A stretch of 64,000 bases of DNA from NCBI GenBank assembly GCA_033980235.1, contig CM067062.1, positions 6,015,696 through 6,079,695 of the forward strand. The letters run 5' to 3'. The translations under genes were made by a program, and so were the position numbers. This DNA comes from Diadema setosum (lineage: Eukaryota; Echinodermata; Echinoidea; Diadematoida; Diadematidae). The notes under the pieces were generated by a model, which searched no databases, was not told the origin of the DNA, and saw nothing but the letters and a program-made list of their open reading frames with translations. Shown piece after piece: positions 50,139 through 62,407 of this stretch; position 1 is the stretch's first letter, and the number at the start of each line of letters is the position of its first letter.

Positions 50139-52977
50139 CAGTCAAACTCGGATACCTCGAAGTCGTTGGGACTGAAGAAAATGGTTCGACGTACGCGAAT
50201 TTCGAGGTACGCGTACGTCGAATTTTCTTCGACTTATCCGATGTTTATCGATGTTCGACGTTTATCGATGTTCAACATGGTGTCTGTTATAGTGCCTACT
50301 GATTGTTTGCATGCTTGTCAATTTGAATTGAATCAACTTTTATATGAATGAATTGAGTGAAAATCGGAAATGAAATCAAAATTTCAGAAATAAAGATTTT
50401 GGTGGCCTGATCGCGCCACCAAAAAAAAAAAATAAATAAAAAAAAAATCAGATGTTTGCCTTTACATTTGAAAATGAACAGCGGTAACAATCGGCTACGT
50501 AAGATGCTAAAATAAATGTCAGGGGTTTGCGTTTAATTGTGGAATTGAATGACGGCAATATTCGACTCGGTATGATACTAAAATAAATGTCGGATGTTTG
50601 GTCATACTTTTGGAAATGAATAACGATAAGACTCAGCCCCGTATGGTGCTAAAACTAATGTTAGATATTTGATTTTGCGTTCGGAAATGAATAAGGATAA
50701 CATTCGGCTCCGGAAGACGCTGAAATAAATGTCGAATTTTTGCTATGACGTTCGGAAATGAAAAACAATAACATTCAACTCCGTACGATGGTTAAATAAA
50801 TGTCGGATGTTTCCTTATACTTTCGAAAGTAAATAGCAATAGCATTCGGCTCCGGAAGATGCTAAAATAGATGTCAGATGATCGTTTTTATGTTCGGAAG
50901 AAAATAGCAGTAATATTCTGCTCCATCATGTCCATATGATGCTAAAATAACTGTCTGATGTTTGCTTTTAAATTTCGAAATGAATAACAGTAACATTCAG
51001 CTGCGTTTAATGGTAAAATTAATGTTTGATGTTTGCTTTGACGTTCGGAAAAGAGTAACAATAATATTCAACTCCTGACAATGATGAATAAATGCTGGAT
51101 GTTTGCTTTTACGTTCGAAAGTAAATTGCAATAACATTTAGCTCCGGAAGATGCTAAAATAAATGTCGAATGTTTGCTTTGATGTTCTGAAGTGAATAAC
51201 AATAATATTCAACTCCGTACGCTGATAAAATAAATGCCGGATGTGTGCTTTTACGTTCGAAAGTAAATGTCAATAGCATTCAGCTCCGGAAGATGATAAT
51301 CATGTCGAATGATTGCTTTTACGTTTGGCATGTTTGGAAGTGAACAGCAGTAACATTCTGCCCCATACGATGATAAAAAAATATTGGATATTTGCTACGG
51401 TACATTTCGAAATAAATATCAGTAACACTCAGCTATACGTTTCATGGTCCAAAATGTCTGATGTCTGCCTTGACGTTCAAAAATGAAAAACAGTAACATT
51501 CGGCTCCATGCGATAATAAAATAATTGTCAGATGATTCATTTCACTTTCGGAAGTGGATAGCAGTAACATTCGGCTCCGTTCAATAATGAAATATATGTC
51601 GGATGTTTGAAATGAATAACGGTAATATTCTGCTCCGTACGATGCAAGAATAAATAACAGATTGTTGCTTTAACATTTGGAAATGATTAATGGTATTAAT
51701 CCGCTCAGTTAGATGCTAAAACAAATAGCGGATGTTTGCTTTCACGTTTGGAAATGGATTAGGATAGTATTCAGCTCCGTAAGATTCTAAAATGAATGTC
51801 GGTTGTTTGCTTTTACATTTAAAAATGAATAACGGTAACTTTCGGCTTTTTACAATGCTAAAACAAATGTCGGATGCTAACAAATGTCAGCAAATGCTCC
51901 CATTTTCTCATTTCAAACGTAAGTTTTGACCTCCTCAATATAATGGGCATCAACTTTTTAAATAATCTCTACGCCTATTTGTCAAATCTTTAAACACAGA
52001 GTAAGATGATTGAATTTTCTATTCATTTGTTTTAGACATGGGCATCTGTATCACTTCAATAATGCTTAATATTAATTTGTCTCTGTTTAGTAGGACCGAT
52101 TTAGTTTTTGTAATGTTTTTCCTGATTTTTTTTTTGTCACCAGATTTTACTTTCGACCACTAGAAAATAAAAATCAATGATATTGGTGGCCCGATAAAAC
52201 TTTTAAGTGCGGAGCCCTGTGTATTCTATTCTTCATTGTGATCGGCCTATACTTCCAGATTTTCATAATCGCATTGCTGGGGAAAAAAAAAAAGTTTCAG
52301 TGCTTGCGTTCTCGGGGAAGTAAACTTCGTGAAAGGCTAAAAAAAAAATAGTTTAAAAAAAGGCACTACGAGGGAGATTGATGTTTTGACAGTGGAGCGT
52401 GATTAATGGCAAAGATATAACTGTCAACGTAAGCAGGTGCGCCCCGGCGGTTGAGAAATCTACGCGCACGGTATGACTGCCTCGATCAAAAATCAAAACA
52501 CAGTGGTTAAAGAAAAGCAAATGATGGTGCAGCGCGTAGTGCTATCGTAAAGCACTCCATTGGCACGGGTGCTATGTGCATATACCATGTACGTGTGTTG
52601 GTAGGTGTTGGGGATTTTCCTTGTCAGCTGTGTATCGGGTATTTCTTCTTGGGCGCGCGATTGTTCTGGGTCTCAGAATATTTACAATCGAGTGTGAAAA
52701 CATTTGTGACATGTCTTCGCTGTCCACGCGCGCTTAATCGGAGATGCTGAGTTATGTTTGCAATTTCGATTCGAGCAACATGCTGGGAAAAACAATAAGT
52801 TAATTAAGATCGGGACATTAGATTTCCCTTCGAGGTAACCGAACTTCGAGTTATCTTTGTTCGAGCTACGCGAATTTTAATACACGGAAACTCCATAGGA
52901 ACAATCGGGACTTTCATTTTGCCCCCGAGGTATGTGATATTCGGCTTATCCGACGTCGAGGTATCCGAGTTTGACTG
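50139..52977. mobile_element. pogo/Tigger-like non-autonomous element, 2.84 kb
   Basis: Ends are CAGTCAAACTCGGATACCTC, continuing GAAGTCG on the left and GACGTCG on the right in inverted orientation, flanked by TA on both sides. Element 6 shows the uninterrupted site (GACTATATCATC at 58695). Subterminal pieces of the type TTCGAGGTACGCG and CTTATCCGA repeat at both ends. TA target and CAGT... ends with TCGA-rich subterminal repeats fit the pogo/Tigger group. No transposase ORF. Confidence 0.8.
50448..51875. repeat. 71-bp minisatellite, about 20 copies
   Basis: The unit reads approximately TCGGATGTTTGCTTTTACGT, TCGGAAATGAATAACAGTAA, CATTCGGCTCCGTAAGATGC, TAAAATAAATG. Divergence between units is high (10-30 percent by eye), so the array is old compared with the host element. 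Fills half of the pogo-like element. Confidence 0.93.
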
Positions 52978-53606
52978 TATATCATCTCTCCAATAATACA
53001 ATAATGATAATAATGAAAATGTACAGTCTGAAGCAGATAAACGGGCGAGGATATGTAAACATATTGTCGTTGTGTGGGTTGTATTTTTGCTTTAATGACG
53101 TACGTGGTAAAATGAATATTATTCATGACATACGCCACTTTTCAGCTTTTTCATGAAGAGAAAAGATGTGTGTGCGTTGGGGACAGATAGGGCTCATGTA
53201 TTGTTTTTTTTTTTTCCAACGGGCGTCGAGACTGAGGGCGAATGGCATGGGGAAGGGGGAGATATATGCAGGGCAAAATGTCAATGGCAACCCCCCCCCC
53301 CCCCCCGTGCTTCGACGGGAAGAATCTTTGGGTAAAGAAGACAATCCTCGAATTTCCACGAATGTTGCTAAATTGATCTGTGATAACAGCAAGCGGGGTT
53401 ACTTTAAAGTCCCATTCCATGAACCGGCTCCTCAGCTCAGGTGTTAGGAGGGGATGGCCATGGGTATATAGAAGAGGGTGCAAAAGAAGATAGAGAAAAT
53501 AGTAAAGTTCTATCTTTTTGACTACTAAAAACGCGGCGAATAATATGAATAAATTCCAAAAAAATATGAGGCCCTCAGACCCGTGGATGTCCACGGGTGC
53601 TGCTAG

Positions 53607-56600
53607 TCTATATATATAATAGGCGAAGTTGTTGTTGTTGTCGCGGCCTTATGTATTTCCTGTTTTATTCCGGCGTTGCTGGATTGTCTATCTCCTCCCG
53701 AGCCGTCGGCTCCGGGCAGCTGCGACCGGTGCCGTCGGCCGCGGGAGAGTATCCTGCATCGAATGGCGCGGGTTTCGTCCCCGCTCCGCCTCCGTGTCGA
53801 CGTCGAGGACGAAAAAGAAAAATTAATTAGATAGATGCATAATGCATTTTTGTGCGTGACGTCAGAGCCGAGCGTTTTAATATTCACCGATCCTGCGCTG
53901 GACTCCTGCTTTCTCGATCGTCCATCTTTTCGCTTGCAGAGACAATGGGGATACTAAAGTCAAAAAGATGATGGCGTGCAGCGAAATCTCTGTCATATTC
54001 CGGTGGACACGCACGCACACACACAATGCACTCTCGGGTACGGTATGCCAGTGTGTGGCCTGAGCCTGTGTATGTATTGACGATGGTTACACGAAACACT
54101 ATCTGCGTGCGCGTGATATGGACACACATTATGGTATATCAAGGAGGTATACCTCCTTGGGTATATCAATACACGGCGCGATCATTGTTAGTACAAGGGC
54201 ATTTACGTACAGCGACGTTCGCCATTGGCGTGCCCAAATGAAAACAACGAATGCTGTTATTTTATTTTATTTTGCACAACTGCAGGATACTGCAGCTCAG
54301 GTATGTCATTTAATTTACTCTCAAGTCGGGTATCATTGTACTCAGACTGTTCAGGACGGCTAAATATCCACTTAAATTTTGTCCTTGCCGATCGTACACT
54401 TCCATGAGTACACGCGCCGCTGTTCATTCGTTTACTATGGCTGCTGTAAACATGAATATTCATAAGACGAGCGGACGCGGGGGAAACCCTCGCTTTGCTG
54501 ACCGCCAATTTTTGAAGTTACAAGTGGACATCAAATGTGTGGTTCTATGGTGCATCTAACCAAGTTTTGGTGATAAAAAAAAAAAAGAGGGAGCAAATGA
54601 CGACAAAAATATTCCTCTTTCTCCCATTACGTGGGAAAAGAAATATTAAAGAAAAAAATACGAGGCCCTGAGACACATGGATTCCCACGGGTGCCTACTT
54701 ATTATACTATAGACTATCATCTCCCCTCCCAAAATAATTTTATTAAATGAAATTAAATGTAATAATAGTATTCATAATAATAACAATAATGATAATGTAC
54801 AGTCTGAAGCAGATAAACGGGTGAGGATTATGTTAACATATTGTCGATGTGTGGAATTTCTTTTTTTAAATGATGTGTTAAAAAATAAATATTATTCATG
54901 ACATACGCCATTTTTTTAGCTTTTTCATGAAGAGAAAAGATGTGTACGTGCGTTGGGGACAGAAAGGGCTCATGTTTTTTTTTTTTTTTTTTCAGACGGG
55001 CGTCGAGACTGAGAGTAAATGGCATGGGGGAGGGGAGATATGCAGGGCAAAATGTCAATGGCACCCCCCTTCCCCCGTGCTTCGACGGGAAGAATCTTTG
55101 GGCAAAGAAGACAACCCTCGGATTTCCACGGGTGCTGCTAAGTTGATCTGTGATAACAGCAAGCGGGGTTATTTTAAAGTCCCATTCCATGGACCGGCTC
55201 CTCAGCTCATGTGTTAGGAGGGGATGGCCATGGGTAGAAGAGGGTGCAAAAGAAGGAAGGAGAAAATAATAAAGTTCTTTCTTTCTGACTACTAAAAACG
55301 TGGCGAAAAATAATATGAATAAATACCCACGGATGCCTGCTTATTAAACCTATAATGACTAAATCATCTCCCCTCCCAAAATAATATTTATTAAATGATG
55401 ATACAATAATAGTATTCATAAAATAATGAAAATAATGATAATGTACAGTCTGAAGCAGATAAACGGGCGAGGATATGTAAACATATTGTTGTGTGGGTTG
55501 TATTTTTTTTTTGAATCACGTACGTGGCAAAATGAATATTATTCATGACATACGCCACTTTTCAGCTTTCTCATGAAGAGAAAAGATGTGTGTGCGTTGG
55601 GGACAGATAGGGCTCATGTATTGTTTTTTTTTTTTTTTTTTGTTTTTTCAACGGGCGTCGAGACTGAGGGCGAATGGCATGGGGAAGGGGGAGATATGCA
55701 GGGCAAAATGTCAATGGCACCCCCTTCCCCCGTACTTCGACGGGAAGAATCTTTGGGCAAAGAAGACAATCCTCGAATTTCCACGGGTGCTGCTAAGTTG
55801 ATCTGTGATAACAGCAAGCGGGGTTATTTTAAAATCCCATTCCATGGACCGGCTCCTCAGCTCATGTGTTAGGAGGGGATGGCCATGGGTAGAAGAGGGT
55901 GCAAAAGAAGGAAGGAGAAAATAATAAAGTTCTTTCTTTCTGACTTCTAAAAACGCGGCGAAAAATAATATGAATAAATACCCACGGATTCCTACTTATT
56001 AAACCTATAATGACTATATCATCTCCCCTCCCAAAATAATATTTATTAAATTATGATACAATAATAGTATTCATAAAATAATGATAATATTGATAATGTA
56101 CAGTCTGAAGCAGATAACCAGGCGAGGATATGTAAACATATCGTTGTGTGGGTTGCATTTGTTTTTTATGACGTACGTGGTAAAATGAATATTATTCATG
56201 ACATAGGCCACTTTTCAGCTTTTTCATGAAGAGAAAAGATGTGTGTGCGTTCGGGACAGATAGGGCTCATGTATTGTTTTTTTTTTTTTTTTTTTTTTCA
56301 ACGGGCGTCGAGACTGAGGGCGAATAGCATGGGGAAGGGGGAGATATGCAGGGCAAAATGTCAATGGCACCCCCCCCCCCCTGGTGCTTCGACGGGAAGA
56401 ATCTTTGGGCAAAGATGACAATCCTCGAATTTCCACGGGTGCTGCTAAGTTGATCTGTGATAACAGCAAGCGGGGTTATTTTAAAGTCCCATTCCATGGA
56501 CCGGCTCCTCAGCTCAGGTGTTAGGAGGGGATGGCCATGGGCAGTGCCGTATATACGGCACTGGCCATGGGTATATAGAAGAGGGTGCAAAGGAAGAAAG

Positions 56601-56713
56601 GAGAAAATAGTAAAGTTCTTTCTTTTTGACTACTAAAAACGCGGCGAATAATATGAATAAATTAAAAAAAATATGAGGCCCTCAGACCCGTGGATTTCCA
56701 CGGGTGCTGCTAG
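53607..56713 (+). mobile_element. Helitron-like element 5 (type A, 3 internal units)
   Basis: Starts TC directly after CTAG of element 4 and ends CTAG 56710-56713. Units begin near 54700, 55344 and 55990. The last unit has the 22-bp palindrome. The first-unit junction is slightly altered (TTATTATACTATAGAC). Confidence 0.75.
56534..56571. mobile_element. 22-bp palindromic hAT-like micro-element, copy 3
   Basis: Perfect palindrome at 56542-56563 between GCCATGGG octamers. Confidence 0.7.
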
Positions 56714-59344
56714 TTATATATAGTAATCGCGTAAGGATGGCCCCGTGCCTTCCCGTGCTTTATTTTGTGGAGCTATCTCCTCCGGAGCCGCCGGCTCCGG
56801 GCCCCCCGGACCGGTGCCGTCGGCAGCGGGAGGGTCTCTTCTATCGAGTGGGCCGGGTTTCGTCCGCGCTCCTCCTCCGTGTCGACGTCGAGAGCGGTAC
56901 AGAAAACAAAGAAAAACAGAAGACAAGCGCCGACGTGCAGCTTTTGCGCGATGGTATCCCGCGTCGGTGCGTGGCGAAAGCTCTATTATTGTACTTGGAC
57001 GCACACACGCGAACACGATGTATACGGGTTATATTATACAGCTCGCGCCAGCTCGCAGGCTCAGGTTGCACGACACACAGAACCCTATACAATCTGTGGT
57101 AGCACAGTGAGCATTCTCGCTCGCCAAGCTGATCGTTCGGGGAGACATGATACACGCACTATAGGTACGGCAATATATCGCGAAGAGTTTTTGTGTGTAT
57201 GCCTGTCACTGTGTTGCATTGCATATCATGATGCGTTCTCGGTACACGGGAAGCTACGAATGCCGTATTTTATTTCGCGAAACTATGTACAGGATCCTGT
57301 GCAGCTAAACTACGTCATTCAGTTTACTCTTAAGTCGGGTATCATTGTACTCAGACTGTTTAGCAGTGATCTCGATGGCTAAATATCCACTTAAATGTTG
57401 TCCTTGCCGATCGTGCCCTTCCATATCAGATAGCCTAAGCCTGTGTATGTATTGACGATGGTACACGAAACACTATCTCCTTTATACGCTCCGTCGTGCG
57501 GGCTCTCATACAGATGGCCATACAAGGGCATTTACGTACAGTTCGCCATTGGCGTGCTCAATGAAAACAACGAATGCTGTTATTTTATTGTATTTTGCAC
57601 AATTACAGGATACTATGCAGCTCAGGTACGTCATTTAGTTTGCATTCAAGTCAGGTATCATTGTACTCGGACTTTTCAGGACGGCTAAATATCGACTTCA
57701 ATTTTGTCCTTGCCGATCGTACCATTCCATATCAGAGTACACTGCACGCGCCGCTGTTCATTCGTTTACTGCATGGCTGCTGTAAACATGAATATTCATG
57801 AGACGAGCGGACGCGGGGGAAACCCTCGCTTTGATGACCGCCAATTTTTGAAGTTACAAGTGGACATCAAATGGGTGATTCTATAGTGCATCAAACCAAG
57901 TTTTGGTGATAAAAATAAAAAAGAGGGAGCAAATGACGACAAAAATATTCTTCTTTCTCCCATAACGTGGGAAAAGAAATATTAAAGAAAAAATACGAGG
58001 CCCTGAGACCCATGGATTCCCACGGATGCCTATACTTATTAAAGCTATAATGACTATCATCTCCCCTCCCAAAATAATTTCATTAAATGATGATGTAATA
58101 ATAGTATTCATAATAATAACAATAATGATAATGTACAGTCTGAAGCAGATAAACGGTTGAGGATTATGTAAACATATTGTCGTTGTGTGGGATTTTTTTT
58201 TTAATGATATGTTAAAAAATAAATATTATTCATGACATACGCCATTTTTTTTAGCTCTTTCATGAAGAGAAAAGATGTGTACGTGCGTTGGGGCCAGAAA
58301 GGGCTCATGTATTTTTTTTTTTCCAACCGGCGTCGAGACTGATGGTAAATGGCATGGGGGAGGGGAGATATGGAGGGCAAAATGTCAATGGAACCCCCTT
58401 CCCCCGTGCTTCGACGGGAAGAATCTTTGGGCAAAGAAGACAACCCTCGAATTTCCACGGGTGCTGCTAAGTTGATAAAATTATGTGATAACAGCAAGCG
58501 GGGTTATTTTAAAGTCCCATTCCATGGACCGGCTCTTCAACTCATGTGTTATAGGAGGTGATGGCCATGGGTAGAAGAGGGTGCACAAGAAGGAAGGAGA
58601 AAATAATAAAGTTCTTTCTTTCTGACTACTAAAAACGCGGCGAAAAATAATATGAATAAATACCCACGGATGCCTACTTATTAAACCTATAATGACTATA
58701 TCATCTCTCCTCCCAAAATAATATTTATGAAATGATGATACAATAATGATAATAATGAAAATGTACAGTCTGAAGCAGATAAACGGGCGAGGATATGTAA
58801 ACATATTGTCGTTGTGTGGGTTGTATTTTTTTTTAATGACATACGTGGTAAAATGAATATTATTCATGACATACGCCACTTCTCAGCTTTTTCATGAAGA
58901 GAAAAGATGTGTGTGCGTTGGGGACAGATAGGGCTCATGTATTGTTTTTTTTTTTCCAACGGGCGTCGAGACTGAGGGCGAATGGCATGGGGAAGGGGGA
59001 GATATATGCAGGGCAAAATGTCAATGGCAACCCCCCCCCCCCCCGTGCTTCGACGGGAAGAATCTTTGGGTAAGGAAGACAATCCTCGAATTTCCACGAA
59101 TGTTGCTAAATTGATCTGTGATAACAGCAAGCGGGGTTACTTTAAAGTCCAATTCCATGAACCGGCTCCTCAGCTCAGGTGTTAGGAGGGGATGGCCATG
59201 GGTATATAGAAGAGGGTGCAAAAGAAGATAGAGAAAATAGTAAAGTTCTATCTTTTTGACTACTAAAAACGCGGCGAATAATATGAATAAATTCCAAAAC
59301 AATATGAGGCCCTCAGACCCGTGGATGTCCACGGGTGCTGCTAG
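56714..59344 (+). mobile_element. Helitron-like element 6 (type B, 2 internal units)
   Basis: Close duplicate of element 4 but without the pogo-like insertion, so it gives the empty site. Units begin near 58035 and 58677. Ends CTAG 59341-59344. There is no 22-bp palindrome: a single GCCATGGG is followed by TATATAG near 59192-59205. Confidence 0.75.
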
Positions 59345-59347
59345 TTA

Positions 59348-62300
59348 TCTATATATATAATAGGCGAAGTTGTTGTTGTTGTCGCGGCCTTATGTATTTC
59401 CTGTTTTATTCCGGCGTTGCTGGATTGTCTATCTCCTCCCGAGCCGTCGGCTCCGGGGAGCTGCGACCGGTGCCGTCGGCCGCGGGAGAGTATCCTGCAT
59501 CGAATGGCGCGGGTTTCGTCCCCGCTCCGCCTCCGTGTCGACGTCGAGGACGAAAAAGAAAAATTAATTAGATAGATGCATAATGCATTTTTGTGCGTGA
59601 CGTCAGAGCCGAGCGTTTTAATATTCACCGATCCTGCGCTGGACTCCTGCTTTCTCGATCGTCCATCTTTTAGCTTGCAGAGACAATGGGGATACTAAAG
59701 TCAAAAAGATGATGGCGTGCAGCGAAATCTCTGTCATATTCCGGCGGACACGCACGCACACACACAATGTACTCTCGGGTACGGTATGCCAGTGTGTGGC
59801 CTGAGCCTGTGTAATGTATTGACGATGCGGATGGTTACACGAAACACTATCTGCGTGCGCGTGATATGGACACTCATTATGGTATATCAAGGAGGTATAC
59901 CTCCTTGGGTATATCAATACACGGCGCGGTCATTGTTAGTACAAGGGCATTTACGTACAGCGACGTTCGCCATTGGCGTGCCCAAATGAAAACAACGAAC
60001 GCTGTTATTTTATTGTCTTTTGCACAACTGCAGGATACTGCAGCTCAGGTATGTCATTTAATTTACTCTCAAGTCGGGTATCATTGTACTCAGACTGTTC
60101 AGGACGGCTAAATATCCACTTAAATTTTGTCCTTGCCGATCGTACCCTTCCATATCAGAGTACACGCGCCGCTGTTCATTCGTTTACTATGGCTGCTGTA
60201 AACATGAATATTCATAAGACGAGCGGACGCGGGGGAAACCCTCGCTTTGCTGACCGCCAATTTTTGAAGTTACAAGTGGACATCAAATGTGTGGTTCTAT
60301 GGTGCATCAAACCAAGTTTTGGTGATAAAAATAAAAAAGAGGGAGCAAATGACGACAAAAATATTCTTTCTCCCATTACGTGGGAAAAGAAATATTAAAG
60401 AAAAAATACGAGGCCCTGAGACCCATGGATTCCCACGGGTGCCTACTTATTAAAGCTATAATGACTATCATCTCCCCTCCCAAAATAATTTTATTAAATG
60501 AAATTAAATGTAATAATAGTATTCATAATAATAACAATAATGATAATGTACAGTCTGAAGCAGATAAACGGGTGAGGATTATGTAAACATATTGTCGTTG
60601 TGTGGGATTTCTTTTTTTAAATGATGTGTTAAAAAATAAATATTATTCATGACATACGCCATTTTTTAGCTTTTTCATGAAGAGAAAAGATGTGTACGTG
60701 CGTTGGGGCCAGAAAGGGCTGATGTTTTTTGCTCATGTATTGTTTTGTTTTGTTTTGTTTTTTTTTTTTTGCTTCGACGGGAAGAATCTTTGGGCAAAGA
60801 AGACAACCCTCGAATTTCCACGGATGCTGCTAAGTTGATCTGTGATAACAGCAAGCGAGGTTATTTTAAAGTCCCATTCCATGGACCAGCTCCTCAGCTC
60901 ATGTGTTAGGAGGGGATGGCCATGGGTAGAAGAGGGTGCAAAAGAAGGAAGGAGAAAATAATAAAGTTCTTTCTTTCTGACTACTAAAAACGTGGCGAAA
61001 AATAATATGAATAAATACCCACGGATGCCTGCTTATTAAACCTTTAATGACTATATCATCTCCCCTCCCAAAATAATATTTATTAAATGATGATACAATA
61101 ATAGTATTCATAAAATAATGAAAATAATGATAATGTATACAGTCTGAAGCAGATAAACGGGCGAGGATATGTAAACATATTGTTGTGTGGGTTGTATTTT
61201 TTTTTTGAATGACGTACGTGGTAAAATGAATATTATTCATGACATACGCCACTTTTCAGCTTTTTCATGAAGAAAAAAGATGTGTGTGCGTTGGGGACAG
61301 ATAGGGCTCATGTATTGTTTGTTTGTTTTTTTCAACGGGCGTCGAGACTGAGGGCGAATGGCATGGGGAAGGGGAGATATGCAGGGCAAAATGTCAATGG
61401 CACCCTCTTCCCCCGTGCTTCGACGGGAAGAATCTTTGGGCAAAGAAGACAATCCTCGAATTTCCACGGGTGCTGCTAAGTTGATCTGTGATAACAGCAA
61501 GCGGGGTTATTTTAAAGTCCCATTCCATGGACCGGCTCCTCAGCTCATGTGTTAGGAGGGGATGGCCATGGGTAGAAGAGGGTGCAAAAGAAGGAAGGAG
61601 AAAATAATAAAGTTCTTTCTTTCTGACTACTAAAAACGCGGCGAAAAATAATATGAATAAATACCCACGGATGCCTACCTATTAAACCTATAATGACTAT
61701 ATCATCTCCCCTCCCAAAATAATATTTATTAAATGATGATACAATAATAGTATTCATAAAATAATGATAATAATGATAATGTACAGTATGAAGCAGATAA
61801 ACGGGCGAGGATATGTAAGCATATTATCGTTGTGTGGGTTGCATTTTTTTTAATGACGTACGTGGTAAAATGAATATTATTCATGACATACGCCACTTTT
61901 CAGCTTTTTCATGAAGAGAAAAGATGTGTGTGCGTTGGGGACAGATAGGGCTCATGTATTGGTTTTTTTTTTGTTTTTTTTTTTTTTTTTTCAACGGGTG
62001 TCGAGACTGAGGGCGAATGGCATGGGGAAGGGGGAGATATGCAGGGCAAAATGTCAATGGCACCCCCCCCCCCCCCGGTGCTTCGACGGGAAGAATCTTT
62101 GGGCAAAGATGACAATCCTCGAATTTCCACGGGTGCTGCTAAGTTGATCTGTGATAACAGCAAGCGGGGTTATTTTAAAGTCCCATTCCATGGACCGGCT
62201 CCTCAGCTCAGGTGTTAGGAGGGGATGGCCATGGGCAGTGCCGTATATAAGGCACTGGCCATGGGTATATAGAAGAGGGTGCAAAGGAAGAAAGGAGAAA

Positions 62301-62407
62301 ATAGTAAAGTTCTTTCTTTTTGACTACTAAAAACGCGGCGAATAATATGAATAAATTCAAAAAAATATGAGGCCCTCAGACCCGTGGATTTCCACGGGTG
62401 CTGCTAG
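59348..62407 (+). mobile_element. Helitron-like element 7 (type A, 3 internal units)
   Basis: Three bases (TTA, 59345-59347) separate its TC start from the CTAG of element 6, the only imperfect junction. Units begin near 60446, 61030 and 61677; the first has the same internal deletion as element 2. Ends CTAG 62404-62407. Confidence 0.75.
62228..62265. mobile_element. 22-bp palindromic hAT-like micro-element, copy 4 (one mutation)
   Basis: Same site and same GCCATGGG octamers; the palindrome 62236-62257 has one C-to-A change that breaks symmetry. Confidence 0.7.

Larger units (their letters stand above)
48153..53606 (+). mobile_element. Helitron-like element 4 (type B, 2 units, interrupted)
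   Basis: The 5' half differs from type A (ATGGCCCCGTGCCTTCCCGT...), then converges with it near TGGCTGCTGTAAACATGAAT. The GGGTATCATTGTACTCAGAC passage occurs once in near-exact form (48778) and again diverged (~49097). Units begin near 49480 and 50116; the second is split by a 2.84-kb transposon. It shares private differences with element 6 (CTCTCC for CTCCCC, CACGAATGTTGCTAAATTG). Ends CTAG 53603-53606. Confidence 0.75.
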
